From positions 1,922,001 through 1,986,000 of the forward strand of contig JAALGY010000033.1 in NCBI GenBank assembly GCA_032358165.1: a stretch of DNA of 64,000 nt. The letters run 5' to 3'. Every line of letters starts with the position of its first letter. The first letter of the stretch is position 1. This document shows positions 1 to 11,468 of the stretch, piece by piece. This stretch comes from Diplosphaera chodatii. Its lineage: Eukaryota > Chlorophyta > Trebouxiophyceae > Prasiolales > Stichococcaceae. Below the pieces are notes generated by a model. That model was given only the letters and a program-made list of their open reading frames with translations, had not been told where the DNA came from and searched no databases. The position numbers and the translations under genes are program-made.

Positions 1-211
1 AGATCAGATCCCTGTGACAGGTCATTTTGAACAGCTGAAACTTGTTTCGTGGGAAAACTGGCCAGAACATTCCAACGCATAGCCGCCTTGATACACACAA
101 ATCACCGTGTCCCGCTGCAGTGTGAGCATTTTGTAGACTTGGCGTCTCCAGATCACGCATCTGAGGTGCCACTCGGGCGACGCTGCCGCCAAGTAGCGTC
201 AAACAAGACCT

Positions 212-2016
212 ATGCCACCTCGTGGCATTGTAAAACCTGAAGTCAATGATGAACACATTGTTGATGAGTGCGCTCGGCTTCGAGAGCTGGCACGAGACGC
301 GCAGGTTTGTGTGCTGCACCTGCTGCCATAGCCGCGCGATAGCCCACTGTTAGCCTGCCTCTGACGTGCACTTTGTCCCAGTGATGGTGTCGCCCGCAGG
401 TCATCTCAACACGAAGGCAGACAGTTCCCCAGGACGCCCAGCAGTTGCCACAATGTAAGTTCTGGCGGACATCATGTGCATGCAGCTGCTGATCTACTCA
501 TGCACAGACACCAGGTTTGCTGTTGAGCCGCAGACCCAGCACATTGTTCGCTGCTGACCGCAGACCTAGCATCAGCAGATGGCAAGGACATCGTGAAGAA
601 GAGCTCCACCCGCAAGGGCAGGTGAGCTTGCATGCATGGGCACGTCACCGCTGAGTGGGCAGTCAGCCTGCGCCTAACAACTGCACAGCTGCATCGTTGC
701 GACCGCCACACCCACACCCACGTCGAGTGGCACGTTGCTCCTTGCAGGTATCTGTTTCACATAAGTGCAGATGTCCAGCCAGCTGTTGGCGGCAGCATGG
801 TGAGTGTGACTGTGGTGGCCTGCCTGTACACGCCATCATCGTGCACTCGCAAATTGCAGGTTCTGCACCAGATGATGGTGATGATCACCACCCGTATACA
901 GGGCACGCTGGCGAAGCTGGACTCCAGGAACCCAGTTCTGTACATCGACTTCCCGTCGGGCCGCCTGAAGCTCACCGGGACGCTGCTCTTCCCAAAAACC
1001 AAGTATCAGCTGCTCAAGCTTGGCGGCAAGGACGTTTTGTGTGAGGACATTTTCGACAGTGTGGTAAGCGCTCCTGCGTGATGGCAGACAACCCTGCCAC
1101 TGGCAGGTTGCTCCTTATGACAGTGTTATACCTAGTCTTCTGGCAGAGGCAAGTGCAGCATGACACATGGGCACCGTCAACAGCTGATCCCGTCATGGCG
1201 CAGGTGCTGTTTGCAGAAATGCACTGGATCGGCAGCAAGGAGGCCAATCCCAGCGAGGTGCCGCTGGAGATGCCCGATCAGCTGCAGACACCCATCATGC
1301 GCAAGTCAGCCACAGGTGCGGGTCACGTCGCACATCGTGCGTGATTGGACCCACGCGATCTCACTGTGTCCTCGGGCTGACCTGTCAACCATCCCTCGCC
1401 AGATGAGCCTATTGCAGACCCCAAGCTGCAGCCTGCGGGCCGCCAGCAGTCGCCAGCATCACAGCCCGCCTCCCAGCCAGCCACGCAGCCTGCGTCGCAG
1501 CCAGCATCCCAGCGTGGCCGTGGGGTTGCTGCGCCGCGGTCAGCCCAGAAGCGGCGACGAGAGGTCGTCACACTTGACGACACATCAGAGGACGAGGACA
1601 GTGCGGTGGAAGGTGCTCGATTACAGCATTGACTTGAAATAAGCTAGGCATGTGGAGTAGACGATGCAGAGTTGACAACTGCAGCAAGTACTCCCAATTG
1701 CTGGCAAGCGATGTGTGGACTTATGAGTGGCTGGGTCTGCAGGAACAGAGCCATTGGGGTCACAGCGAGCACACTTGGGCCGCAGCTCGAAGGCTGCAGC
1801 CCAGAAGAAGCTGCAGGAAGCCAGCCAAGATGAGGAGGAAGTCGACGAAGACGACGACGACGACGATGTCGCAGCCTCCAGCGGTGCGCAGTGGTGCAGC
1901 AAGTTGCACCGTCACACATGCGTCCATGTGCACACGCCTGTGTGGTTGGTGCGAAGGCCTGAATCCAGACGCTTTGTGCAGATGATAACGGCAGCGGAGG
2001 CAGCAGTGATGTTTGA
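212..2016 (+). CDS. RHL1: RHL1-like DNA topoisomerase VI complex subunit (9 exons)
   Basis: This looks like the plant ROOT HAIRLESS 1 protein, a nuclear DNA-binding partner of topoisomerase VI needed for endoreduplication. All nine exons join in phase: 212-304, 400-454, 564-621, 748-799, 860-1063, 1204-1315, 1403-1612, 1743-1883 and 1982-2016, giving about 319 residues. Arabidopsis RHL1 has about 355. The conserved core lies in exons 5-6: NPVLYIDFPSGRLKLTGTLLFP, the KDVLCEDIFDSV stretch, then WIGSKEANPSEVPLEMP, which parallels the family signature WIGTKEENPEEA. Exon 7 is a Q/P/A-rich low-complexity segment with KRRR basic residues. Exon 8 carries an acidic D/E run. The last exon is short, and the tail could instead extend into 2017-2420. 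The start is the first ATG giving an open exon up to a GT donor. Function is inferred from the core motifs. Confidence 0.82.
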
Positions 2017-2578
2017 CATGAAACGTTTGGATGCTTGCCTTCATCGTGCCCTACGACAAAAGCTGGATACGACAAGGTGACAGCGTAATCTTTGCTTTCG
2101 CATCGACAATCAGTCAGTACCTCACCATTTCCACATCCCCTCACTCGTGATGCAGGGACCACACATCAAGCATATTTTGCATGAATGAGCTCGAAGCTGC
2201 GTACAGGTGCGTGCTCGGCTTCAACGGCCACAAAAGAGGCAACTGGCCAAGGGCCAGCCGAGCGAAAGCAGACTGCAAGGTGCAAGGCACATTGCAAGGC
2301 CAGGTTGGGCGGGATAGCGAAGCATGTTTTCTATATATCATTATTCGGAGCAAAGGAAGATGACGACAATGGGGAGCCTGAGCACAGTGAAATTTGGCTG
2401 GATGGCTCTTGTGTTTCGTAAGGTTGCACGACAGTGCAGCCAGAAACTTCTCAACACAGCATGCCCAACATCATGAGGGCATTGTTGTCGACAACGGCAC
2501 AGAATAACCTCCGTCTCAGAGTGACCTCATGCATGTGATATGACACAACGTCAACCCACCCCACAACACGCATGCCAG
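2017..2578. other. Convergent intergenic region
   Basis: This is 3' flanking sequence of RHL1 (+) and CMP-KDO synthetase (-). I see no recognisable coding motif. A short open stretch near 2185-2421 ends in an acidic segment and could be an alternative last exon of RHL1. Confidence 0.4.
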
Positions 2579-4081
2579 TCATTGCGCCTGTGCCTCGAGC
2601 TCTTTCAGTTTGGCCTCAATGGAGGCAACGTCATGCGGCTCGTCCACGCCATGCGCGCAGTGATCTACTGTGATGACCTTGATCTTGTAGCCATTCTCCA
2701 GCACCTTGAGCTGCTCCAGATCCTCCATCAGCTGCGGACACGACAACAAATGGTGGTGTGATGCCATCTGGGATGATTGCAGCTGTGGCACCACCCTTTG
2801 CAGGTTTTTCTCCAGCCAACAGCCGTACATCATTACGCACCATGAGAGGTGTGGCTGGCATACGGCAGTACTCTGACAGAAATTGCCGGTCGTAGCACTG
2901 GAGCCCCAGGTGCAGCAGGTAGGGGTTATCCTGCATTGCAGGTGGAGGTGCAAGTGTGGACGCTCCTCTGGGAGGCCAAAGGGAGGAGCTGCCTCGGCAT
3001 TATCAGACACACGGTGGCTGCACAGCAGGCTGCATCGACAGGGTGCAGAAACCATCCTCTTCTGTACCTGGTAGGGTGGCGGGAATGCCTTTGGGATGCC
3101 GTCCTTGTTGTGCGGCAGCATGCCGCGTGAGAAATATAGTGCATATCCATTTTTGTCTGTCACACACTTGACACGCTGCCGCAGCTGCACCTCAGCCTGC
3201 CCGAGTGGCGTGCATGCTGTGCTGCAGAGGCGGCAAACTCGATTGAAGCTGGCAGTTCCGCGTGCATGAGTGCATGCTGGTTCACATGCGTCCCAATACA
3301 ACATGCTGGACGCGCACCTGTAGACCGCATCTGGTGTGGCCTGGAGCGCTGCCACCACCTGATCTATGATCTCGGGCTCCAGCAGCGGCTCATCTCCCTG
3401 GATGTTGACCACTACATCGTACTCCTGGTCAAGTTTGCTGACTGCCTCATGGCACCGCTCAGTGCCTGCAGGCAGAGCGTGTAGAGGGTTGACGCGAGTG
3501 GTGTTCAACTCCATATCGCAGCGTGCCCGGCAGCAGGAGGTCATGCCGGAGTACTGCAAATGTGCTCACCGTTCGGGCAGCTGTCTGACGTCATGACCAC
3601 CTGTGCGCCTGCGGCTCGGCAGACCTCTGCAATGCGCTCATCGTCTGTAGCGACCACGAGCGCATGCAGCGACGTAGCTTGCTTTGCCTGTCAGCGATCA
3701 GGGGCGAGGTTGCTTAAGACACAGTGCAGATTGCCAGCATTGGACCAAACTCCAGGTGCGTCACACCTGCGCACCTGCTGATAGGTGCGTATGATCATGG
3801 GCACGCCTGCAATGAGCGCCAGCGGCTTGCCCGGGAACCGCAGCGAAGCATAGCGAGCCGGGATGATGCCAACCTATCACACCAATAGGGAAAAGTCCTT
3901 GTCTTGCAGTGCATAGCAATGCAGCTCACGGTGCGAACGTGACTGAAGTCAGCTTGGTCGTCACATCAGCACTGATGCTGCTCGGTCACTGCTGTGTCAG
4001 CCGTCGGCAGTCACCGCTCAGCTTTACCACGCGAGATCTGCTGGTTGGATGATCAGGCTGCTGGTGCGCATCGTCGACCAT
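2579..4081 (-). CDS. kdsB: 3-deoxy-manno-octulosonate cytidylyltransferase (CMP-KDO synthetase)
   Basis: The enzyme activates KDO with CTP to give CMP-KDO, the donor for KDO-containing wall or scale polysaccharides. Exon 1 (4081-4028) ends at GTG|GTAAAG. It joins exon 2 at 3873 in phase to read [20 protein letters not shown], the family's nucleotide-binding start. Later exons give [21 protein letters not shown], the hallmark [45 protein letters not shown], and [17 protein letters not shown]. The final exon contains [15 protein letters not shown] and HGVDEPHDV. Family proteins are about 250-290 residues and this model fits. Only 18 residues precede the catalytic start, so no organelle presequence is visible, unlike the mitochondrial plant enzyme. 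An unseen upstream exon is possible. Confidence 0.9.
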
Positions 4082-4621
4082 GGCCTACTTCAATCAGCGC
4101 GCCGGACTGACAGGATCTGCCAGGAAGTCGATGGATCGAACGCTATCAATCAGTCTACGAATAATGTCGATAGTTCACAGTCTGCTGATTGCTGAGCAAC
4201 TGCAGGATGGCACACCGCTGCGCAGTCTCCCTGGCATGTCAATGCAACAAGCATGCACAACAGCGTTGTGCTAAGCGTCTTCTGATCAAGCGTCTCACGT
4301 TACATCGGCGCTCACGATGTAAAACATCGAAGATATGCACGGCGAAGGGCTGACTTGACACCGAGAGCGCGAGAGGCGTGGTTTAGTCATCGACCATGTG
4401 ACTGCATGGCTATGTACATGCAGCACTAAGGATCGTGCTGCACATTAAGCGGAAGCATGAATGGGCTTCACATCAGCGACTGGACTTGCAGATCTTACAG
4501 ACTTGCGTGGTTGCATAGCGCCTACAGCCTTAGATAACCAAGACATGCATGCGCATTGCTGAGGGTGCACTCCAGGATGCTGACGTGACACCGGCACCCC
4601 AGACTCGCGATGCTGCAGCCT
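4082..4621. other. Intergenic region between kdsB start and eL24 stop
   Basis: This would hold the kdsB promoter and the eL24 3' UTR, both minus strand. I recognise no coding motif or RNA gene. Confidence 0.4.
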
Positions 4622-5810
4622 TCATCGCTTGCCGCGACCCATGGCGCGGGGGGCCTTGGCGCCGCCCTTGCCACCAGCCTTCTTCTCTGCTGCTGCTGAC
4701 GCGGCCACCTTGGCCTGCATTGACAAGCAGCAATGTCCAAACGCCTGCTGCCAGGTCCTGACATGCACTGCTGCACGTATTGCTATGAGCTGTGCACCAG
4801 GTCCGCTGACTCCACGGCAGGCCCACAAACGCCTCACGAACGGCTGCCAAGCACACGTTTGCCCAGCGTTCTGCCCCCACCTGCTTCGCCTTCTTAGCCC
4901 GCTCCTTGATCTCACGCAGCGCCGCCTCACGCGACGCCTGGCGCTGCTCGGGCTTCTCCGCGCGCTTCTTCTGGATGACCTGCCGGACAGCAAGCGTGCA
5001 CGCTCGCCAGTGCTGGCTGCAAGCCTGTTGCCGCTGACTGGGGGGAATGGCCCATGCGCACGGCAATGCAAGCGGTGCGGTGCGGCCATGCCAACCCACC
5101 TCCAGCGAGGCGTTGGCGATGCCGCGGTTCTGCACCCGGGTGGTGCCCCGCCGCTTCTTGCGCGACACCTGGGAGTCTTGGTCCTGCGCGGCATTGGGGC
5201 ACCCTTGACATGTCACCACTCGACGGTGGAACATCTGAGACCGCTGGCTGCCAGTCAGGCACCCTGCCTGGCTGTGCAGCCTTGTGACGAGTGAGCAAGG
5301 GTGAGCAGCGGGCGTGCATCACGTGGTGGCGGCATTCTGCTTGCTGATGCCTCCCAACGCTTGCGGGTGTGCCTGCAGAGTGCCGGCAGCACCGGCTCCA
5401 CACCTTCTTGTGCGCCTTCCGGTACTGCGCCGTCCAGGCGAGCTTTGCTGGCCGCTTGCGCTGGTGGAACATCGACTTTGCCTTCTGGTTCAGGAACAGG
5501 TACGTCTGCATGGCGTGGCAGCACATGTCAGCTCCTGCAGGGTTGGCCGCACAGGTAGAGCGCTGAACACGGGGCCAGCGCATGGCTGCCAATGACTGCC
5601 CTGAGGCCCCTTACCGAGCCATCGGACCGGATGAACTGGATCCCCCGGCCCGGGTAGATGCGCAGGCCGCTGAAGCGGCAGTTGACGGTCCTGCCAGGTG
5701 CATACATGTGTCTCAGCAAAGGGCATGGCAGGAGATGAATACTCGAACACTCAGCGTGACACAATGCACAGAAAGCAGAGTCGCCAAGCCTGAACTTACT
5801 TGAGGACCAT
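4622..5810 (-). CDS. RPL24: Large-subunit ribosomal protein eL24
   Basis: This is a structural component of the cytosolic 60S subunit. The start ATG at 5810 begins MVLK, split AA|G by a GTAAGT intron. The next exon reads TVNCRFSGLRIYPGRGIQFI, the eL24 N-terminal fold. It is followed by YLFLNQKAKSMFHQRKRPAK and LAWTAQYRKAHKK, then QVSRKKRRGTTRVQNRGI, then VIQKKRAEKPEQRQASREAA. The last exon encodes a basic A/K/G-rich tail ending MGRGKR. Six exons account for a full-length protein of about 150-160 residues, normal for the family. The short first exon with an early intron is typical of ribosomal protein genes. The sequence is highly conserved, so the call is secure. Exact borders of the fourth exon are less so. 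Confidence 0.95.
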
Positions 5811-6559
5811 GGCTGCACAGCAAGAGAGCAGTAGTCAGCGCTTTGGAACTTGGATGTCTGAGAGGGCAAGATGGTGTGCAAGTAACGGTGCGCTTCGTGG
5901 ACGTCCACCCTACACCCTAGCCAGTGCCTCGCCACACCCAGCTCACCTGCTGTCGCGCCCGTGCGCTCCGCAGCTCGCCCAAGAGGCAGTTCTCCGCGCA
6001 CGCCGGCCGACTTGCCACTGTTGCCTGCATCCTCTGCTTCCTACGGACCAGATGGCGAGATCAGGCTGACAGTCCCGCATGTTGTACTGCATGTCGCACC
6101 ACTGCATGCAAGTAGCTGGGAAGCGTCAGCAATAAATGCAGTGCGGTGGAATCTTCCACCAGTTTGCAGAAAGCGTATGATGGCTATGCAGGCTGCCGAT
6201 GGCGCCCGCAGCCTACAGCTCTTGCCGGCCTAAACATGGTTGGTATCACGCATGATACATCCGCATGCCAGCCAGCACCGGGCACCCACCACCAGATGCT
6301 TCCAACAGTGGAACGTTCTTAGATCTCCGTGAGACATGATATACATGCATAAACATCAGAAAGCGAGCATCCAACAGTCAGCCGTGACAAACTCAGCAGT
6401 CAGCAAATTGTCGACGGCACCATTTCCGGCCACCAACCCCTCAGCCACAGTGTACATGTGTCATACAAAGCAGGGCTTGTTGTCCGCCCGCAGACGCCCT
6501 CACGCACCCATCTACTGTCCTCTGGCTGCAGCGGCAACAGCAGAAGATCGGCTCATACG
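5811..6559. other. Intergenic region upstream of RPL24 and downstream of HCAR
   Basis: Both neighbours are on the minus strand, so this carries the RPL24 promoter and the HCAR 3' UTR. No protein motif was recognised in any frame. Confidence 0.4.
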
Positions 6560-8110
6560 TCATCTCGACAGCAGCACCCAGCTGAGCGCTGCAATGACCC
6601 CGGCTGCAGCTGTGATCCCTGCCCATGGCACGGCTGCTGGCGTGGCCTGATGCTGCGAGGTAGGCCCAGGCGAGATCGCCAGCCGTTTTGATACGGAGCC
6701 GTCTGCATCATAGGCTGCCACAACTTTCTTAGCAAACTCTGGTATGTGGCTAGCCGCACGGGCAGCCCCCATATGCCGTTGGACATACAGGTAGTTGCGA
6801 ATCCAGTGGTACTCTATGCTGTAGCGGCCGAACTCCAGGCCGCTTGGCCCCACTCGCAGCAGCAGCTTGGCCAGCAGGTTCCCAGCCCAGCGCGGCAGTG
6901 GCTTGGGAGCCCGCCCCAGCTTTGCCTCGTCGTCTGCTTGCACTGTTTGAAGGACGAACGGCTTCCGGTCGCCAGCAGAGGATGTTGGTGTGATGATGAG
7001 ACGCTGCCGCACCGTGTCCAACATTTCGCGGCCCCGCTCGTTCCGCACCGTCACATACTGAGGATGGGAGGTCATGTCCGTGTTCTCATAGGGCACACCC
7101 ATGTATCCAACCACCATGTCAGCAAGGGAGTTGGTGTAGTCAAAGCAGGAGTAGCACGATGGCGCAATGACTTCGTTCAGCTCTCCTGCTGGCAGAGAGA
7201 AATAGGGTATTTTCTCAAATCGGCCATCAGTGTGCTTGATGTGCACCCTATAATCCTGCATGAACTCATAATGCAGCACTGTGTCAGGATCGTCGCTGGC
7301 TGCTTTCAGGAAGGTCTCAAGGCCCTTGCGCGGGCCATTGTCAACACAGTTCGTCCCAAGCACGTACAGCTTGTCCAGTTGCAGATACTTTTCAATGCTG
7401 CGCAGCGCCAGGACCTGGCAGCCGACGCCGATGAACAGCAGCCGCTTGACGTCCAGCGCCTCAACGGTGGCCAGCACATTGAGGTTTGGGCTGAGCGTCG
7501 GCTTCACACCCCTGGCCGCAAGAATGTCCACCTTGGAGCGCGCCACCATCGGCTTGGGTGCAAAGCGGTCGCCGTCCTGGGACTGCACGCACACCACGGC
7601 GTCCACCGCCCCGCTCTCCAGCATGTTGATCGCGACCTGCGTCACAATGCCGGTCCACTGCGCGCCCGGCACCGGCGGCGAGTTGCGGGCGTACAGCATC
7701 TCGTCGTGCACCCCAAACAGCAGGTCGTCCTCGTTGCCCAGGTCCCTGCTGCGGCCGTGCACTTGCTCCTCCAGGAGCTCTGCTCGCGACATGCCGGGCC
7801 CAAGGAGCGCGCATGCATCCTTGACATGATGTATGTAGTAGGTGTCGCACAGGCCGCACTGACTGCAGAACTCCTTTGCGGGATATTTACCACCCTGTTT
7901 TATAGGCTTCGCTTTATGCCGCCAATCTGCCTTGCTATCTAGCACGGTGGCTGCCTTGCCGGCAGGTGCTGTGGCTGTGCTGCAGCTGACATGCCTATGC
8001 CTACTCCGTCGATGGCATGACCTCCTGCTGTATGTGAGAACTTTAAGCCTCAAGCATTCATGTGTTGTCGACGCTGATGTGTTGCCAGCCGTCGAGGACT
8101 TAGAAAGCAT
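6560..8110 (-). CDS. HCAR: 7-hydroxymethyl chlorophyll a reductase, intronless
   Basis: This ferredoxin-dependent Fe-S/FAD enzyme of the FrhB/FdhB family reduces 7-hydroxymethyl chlorophyll a to chlorophyll a, the second half of chlorophyll b to a conversion in the plastid. A single uninterrupted exon of 516 codons starts at ATG 8110. Residues 1 to about 60 are S/T/R-rich and look like a transit peptide. Then comes CSQCGLCDTYYIHHVKDAC with LGPGMSRAE, the Fe-S cysteine cluster typical of HCAR. Further family segments are QWTGIVTQVAINMLESGAVD, VLATVEALDVKRLLFIGVGC, LYVLGTNCVDNGPRKGLETF and PSCYSCFDYTNSLADMVVGY. The C terminus has an Ala/Val-rich hydrophobic stretch of about 22 residues ending WVLLSR that resembles a tail anchor. 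The Arabidopsis enzyme is about 460 residues and soluble. It is divergent from the CobW-type GTPase gene. Confidence 0.93.
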   Translation of the reverse strand: MLSKSSTAGNTSASTTHECLRLKVLTYSRRSCHRRSRHRHVSCSTATAPAGKAATVLDSKADWRHKAKPIKQGGKYPAKEFCSQCGLCDTYYIHHVKDACALLGPGMSRAELLEEQVHGRSRDLGNEDDLLFGVHDEMLYARNSPPVPGAQWTGIVTQVAINMLESGAVDAVVCVQSQDGDRFAPKPMVARSKVDILAARGVKPTLSPNLNVLATVEALDVKRLLFIGVGCQVLALRSIEKYLQLDKLYVLGTNCVDNGPRKGLETFLKAASDDPDTVLHYEFMQDYRVHIKHTDGRFEKIPYFSLPAGELNEVIAPSCYSCFDYTNSLADMVVGYMGVPYENTDMTSHPQYVTVRNERGREMLDTVRQRLIITPTSSAGDRKPFVLQTVQADDEAKLGRAPKPLPRWAGNLLAKLLLRVGPSGLEFGRYSIEYHWIRNYLYVQRHMGAARAASHIPEFAKKVVAAYDADGSVSKRLAISPGPTSQHQATPAAVPWAGITAAAGVIAALSWVLLSR

Positions 8111-8460
8111 TGTGATGGGCAACCTGCAGCAGCTGTAATCATGTGGGCGCAGTGCTGCAGCCCGCCCGCATCAGCATCGGTGCACGACAGCAACGAGATG
8201 AGTCCTGAATATTGCGAGACAGGTATACTCGCAGACAGCGTTGCACCTTGATGACAAGACTCATGACCGTTCAGAAGCAGTACGACATTCAGTATTACAT
8301 TTAGTACCTGCCAGGGTGCTAGCACCCAAATGTGGTTGGCCCTTGAATGCACTGATGGCTTGCATGGGCTGCATTACAGACTGTCACACCGGCTTCCCTT
8401 CAGCTTGATGACAGGTCGGTGCCGCATGCATCTCTGCTGCACGTTCTTCCTATCTGAAGC
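8111..8460. promoter_or_regulatory. Shared divergent intergenic region HCAR / CobW-like gene
   Basis: 350 bp separate the two start codons, so it probably holds a bidirectional promoter. I see no clear TATA box and no other gene. Confidence 0.4.
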
Positions 8461-11400
8461 ATGAGTGAACTTGATGCGGCAGGGCTACATGCGGCAAGAG
8501 CAGATGGCAGGGTGCCAGTCACCATGCTGAGCGGCTTTCTGGGAGCAGGTGGCTATCTGCCTGGTCGTCTTAGTTGCTTGTTGAATGCTGCACACACGCA
8601 ACGCGGCACAAGCTCTGCATCGCTGTAAGCACTATGCAATGCCTTCATACTCTGCGAAAACTTGCAGGCAAGACGACGGTGCTGCGGCACTTGCTGCAGA
8701 ATACGACAGATCTGCGCATCGGCTGCATCGTGAATGATGTTGCCAGCATCAACGTCGACGCCAAGCTCCTGCGCAATGACCGGAACCGCGGGCGCTCGCA
8801 GCAGCCGAAGTCCACAGCAGACCTGACAGACACCATCGAGCTGGCCAATGGCTGCGCATGTGAGCAGAGCCAAGTCAGCTGTGCAGATGCTGCGCATGTG
8901 TAGCGACATCTAGCAGCCTGAAACCTACTTCTGTGCTCAACACACTTATATGGCCACTAGGTGCTTACGTTGCCCTGGATCTGCTCAGGCTGCAGCATAC
9001 AGGACGAGCTCTTTGCGTCTTTTGAAGAGCTGCTGTCGCTCAGCGAGAAGCGGGGCCAGCCTTTCGACAGGTGCCCAGCGTTCAACTGCACAATTTGGTG
9101 ATGACAAGCACACTGGCCTGCTGCCCGATCCCCTGCCTCACAGTGGGTGGCAGGTCTGCATATCCGGAATTCCACCGATGCAGGCTGGTGCTGGAGAACT
9201 CAGGCGTGGCGGAGCCGCATGCCATTCGGGACCGCTTCCTGCAGGCGACAGAGGCCAACCGCCCGCTGATGCAGCGGCTGCGACTGGACACCCTCGTCAC
9301 GGTGCGCCGCCTGCCCTGGTCGGGTGTACAGTGCACTCCCTGCCTGCTGCCATGTTGTACCATCAGCGTACATCGGCAGGCCCAGGTGGTGACGCAGCTG
9401 CACAGGTGCTGGACTGCGGCAGCTTCCTGGCGGACTATGCCTCGCGGGCGCCGGTGATGTCGCGCCCGGAGCTGGGCGAGGGCGGCAACCTGCGCCCCGT
9501 GGTCGACCTCCTGGTCGAGCAGCTGGAGTGCGTCGCCGCACCTTGCCGCGCTGCAGACAACACATCGTGCACATGCTGCCTGTGCCCTGCAATGGCTCGT
9601 CGAGTCCCAGCCGTGGCGGAATGGTGCTGGCATTGGGTTGCTTTGCACAACCCAAATTGCGGATGGGCCTCATGGTCCCAAGTTGCTGAGGTGCATTGGT
9701 GCAGGTGCGCAGACTATGTGTTGCTCAACAAGACGGACCTGCTGAAGGAGGGGGAGCTGGAGCAGCTGCAGGCCATCGTGGCATCACTAAACCCCTTTGC
9801 CACGGCACGCCCTGTGTTGACACGCTATGGGCAGGGTCAGCAGCTGCAGCACAGTGCATGGGTTGCACGATTGCTCCACGTGATGGTGAGTCGAGGCAGT
9901 GCGCTGCAGGTTGTGCCATGCCAGCACGGCATTGTGCCCATAGAGGACGTGTTTGGCAAGGGGTCGCACTCCCTGGTGGCTGGCCTCAATGTGGAGGGGC
10001 AGCACCGCGGCGCCGTCGCTGCTGCTCGTGCCCAGGTGTCAGACAGGCCAGGTCATCTTGTCAATCGAGACAGGCAGATGTTGTGCAACGATGTAACCAA
10101 ATGCTGCTTTTCACTGCCGACTCCCTTCTCGTACAAGCAGGCTGCTGAGGGTGCGCAGCATCGGCAGGGGGTGAATGGGCATGCACATGGCCATGAGGGC
10201 GATGACCATGCACACGCCGATGATGCATGCAAGGGCTGTGACGACCCGAGCCATGCGCACAGCCATGGCAATGTGGCAGAGCATGCGCATGCGCATGCGC
10301 ACGCTGACAGGGAGCGGCAGGAAACGACAGCTGCAGCCCGGTTTGGCATCCGCACCTTTGTGTACACTCGCCGACTGCCCTTCCACCCTCAGAGGTATGT
10401 GTTTGCTTGCTGGGCGCAGCACCATGCTCAGCAGCATTTGTACCGCTGGAACACCTATTGCGGGCATTGGTCAGCACTTGGATGTTGGCATGTAACTTGC
10501 CACATGCTCGTGTCAGGCTCAAGACGTTGGTGTTGCGCTGGCTGCCTGTTGCGACCAACAAGGCCATCGGGGACATGGAGCAGGCGGATGGCGCTTCGCC
10601 CATCAAGGCCGTGCTGCGGTCGAAGGTGCGTGCTTGGGCCTCAATGTGCACAGACGCCACCAATCGTGAGACTATGGTCTGCATTATGAAAGGAATCAGA
10701 GGCGTGATTGCAGAGCGATGCACTGCGTCGCTGCAGGGCTTCCTGTGGATGAGTAATGCGCACACCACAGCCTACTACTGGAGTCATGCTGGGCAGCACT
10801 TTGAGATCCGGGACGAGGGCGACTGGTGCGTCTGTCTGGGCCCTGTGTCATGCCATGCGTCCGGTGCATTCTTGGGCTCTTACACTGCTGTTCTGCCTTT
10901 CTACTATCCTCATCCTATCCTTACGAGACCTTGTCAACCTCTATGCAGGTGGGCAGCAGTGCCAGATGACGAGTGGCCAGCAGAGGAAGCACAGCAGGCC
11001 ACAATCCTGGCGGATTTTGACCAGGCTACCGACTGGGGAGACCGCAGGTGCACATCTCCCGTGAAAGCACCCGGGTATGCTTGTGCAGGAACCAACTCTG
11101 TCATAGCGCACTACTCTGACAAACTCACTTCAACACAGGCAGGAGATCGTGTTCATTGGTGCCGGAATGGACGAGGTGGCCATATCCTCGCAGCTGGACT
11201 CTGCGCTGCTTACGCCGGAGGAGATGGCCAAGTATGTGTGGTCCCCCGGGCTTCCTCTGTCGAGCTTGCCGTCTTCGGGCCATGCTCACAACACAGATGC
11301 AGCGCATGCGATTCGGGATGCAATGTGCGTGCAGTGTCATATGCACTGATTGTCATCTGTCGATGCAGGTACACAAAGAACTGGGCGTCTAAGGCGGACC

Positions 11401-11468
11401 CCGAGCATGCAGCAGTGGCAGCGTGGCGCGCCGCTTCTGGCGGCAGCGATGTACTTGCAACAGCATGA
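8461..11468 (+). CDS. CobW/ZNG1-family zinc-chaperone GTPase with His-rich loop
   Basis: This is a COG0523 G3E P-loop GTPase, a family that delivers metals such as zinc to target enzymes. Exon 1 starts at ATG 8461 and ends GFLGAG. The next exon supplies KTTVLRHLL, so the Walker A motif is split by an intron. Further features are CIVNDVASINVDAKLL, then NGCACC across a splice junction, giving the family metal-binding CxCC. Then come LENSGVAEP, the base-recognition motif NKTDLL, and QHGIVPIEDVFG. A loop at about 10170-10310 holds many His plus Asp and Cys (HAHGHEGDDHAHADDACKGC and beyond). The CobW C-terminal domain follows, with RFGIRTFVYTRRLPFHPQR, SNAHTTAYYWSHAGQHFEI, and EIVFIGAGMDEVAI. The protein ends near DVLATA. 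There are at least 12 exons, several of them short. The specific client is unknown. Confidence 0.88.

Noticed and set aside
1644..2162. 172-codon minus-strand open frame
   Set aside because: It is antisense to RHL1 exon 8, whose plus-strand reading fits splice phase and family composition.
6746..7942. 398-codon plus-strand open frame
   Set aside because: It is antisense to HCAR, which shows clear family motifs. The frame is open because of GC-rich codon bias.
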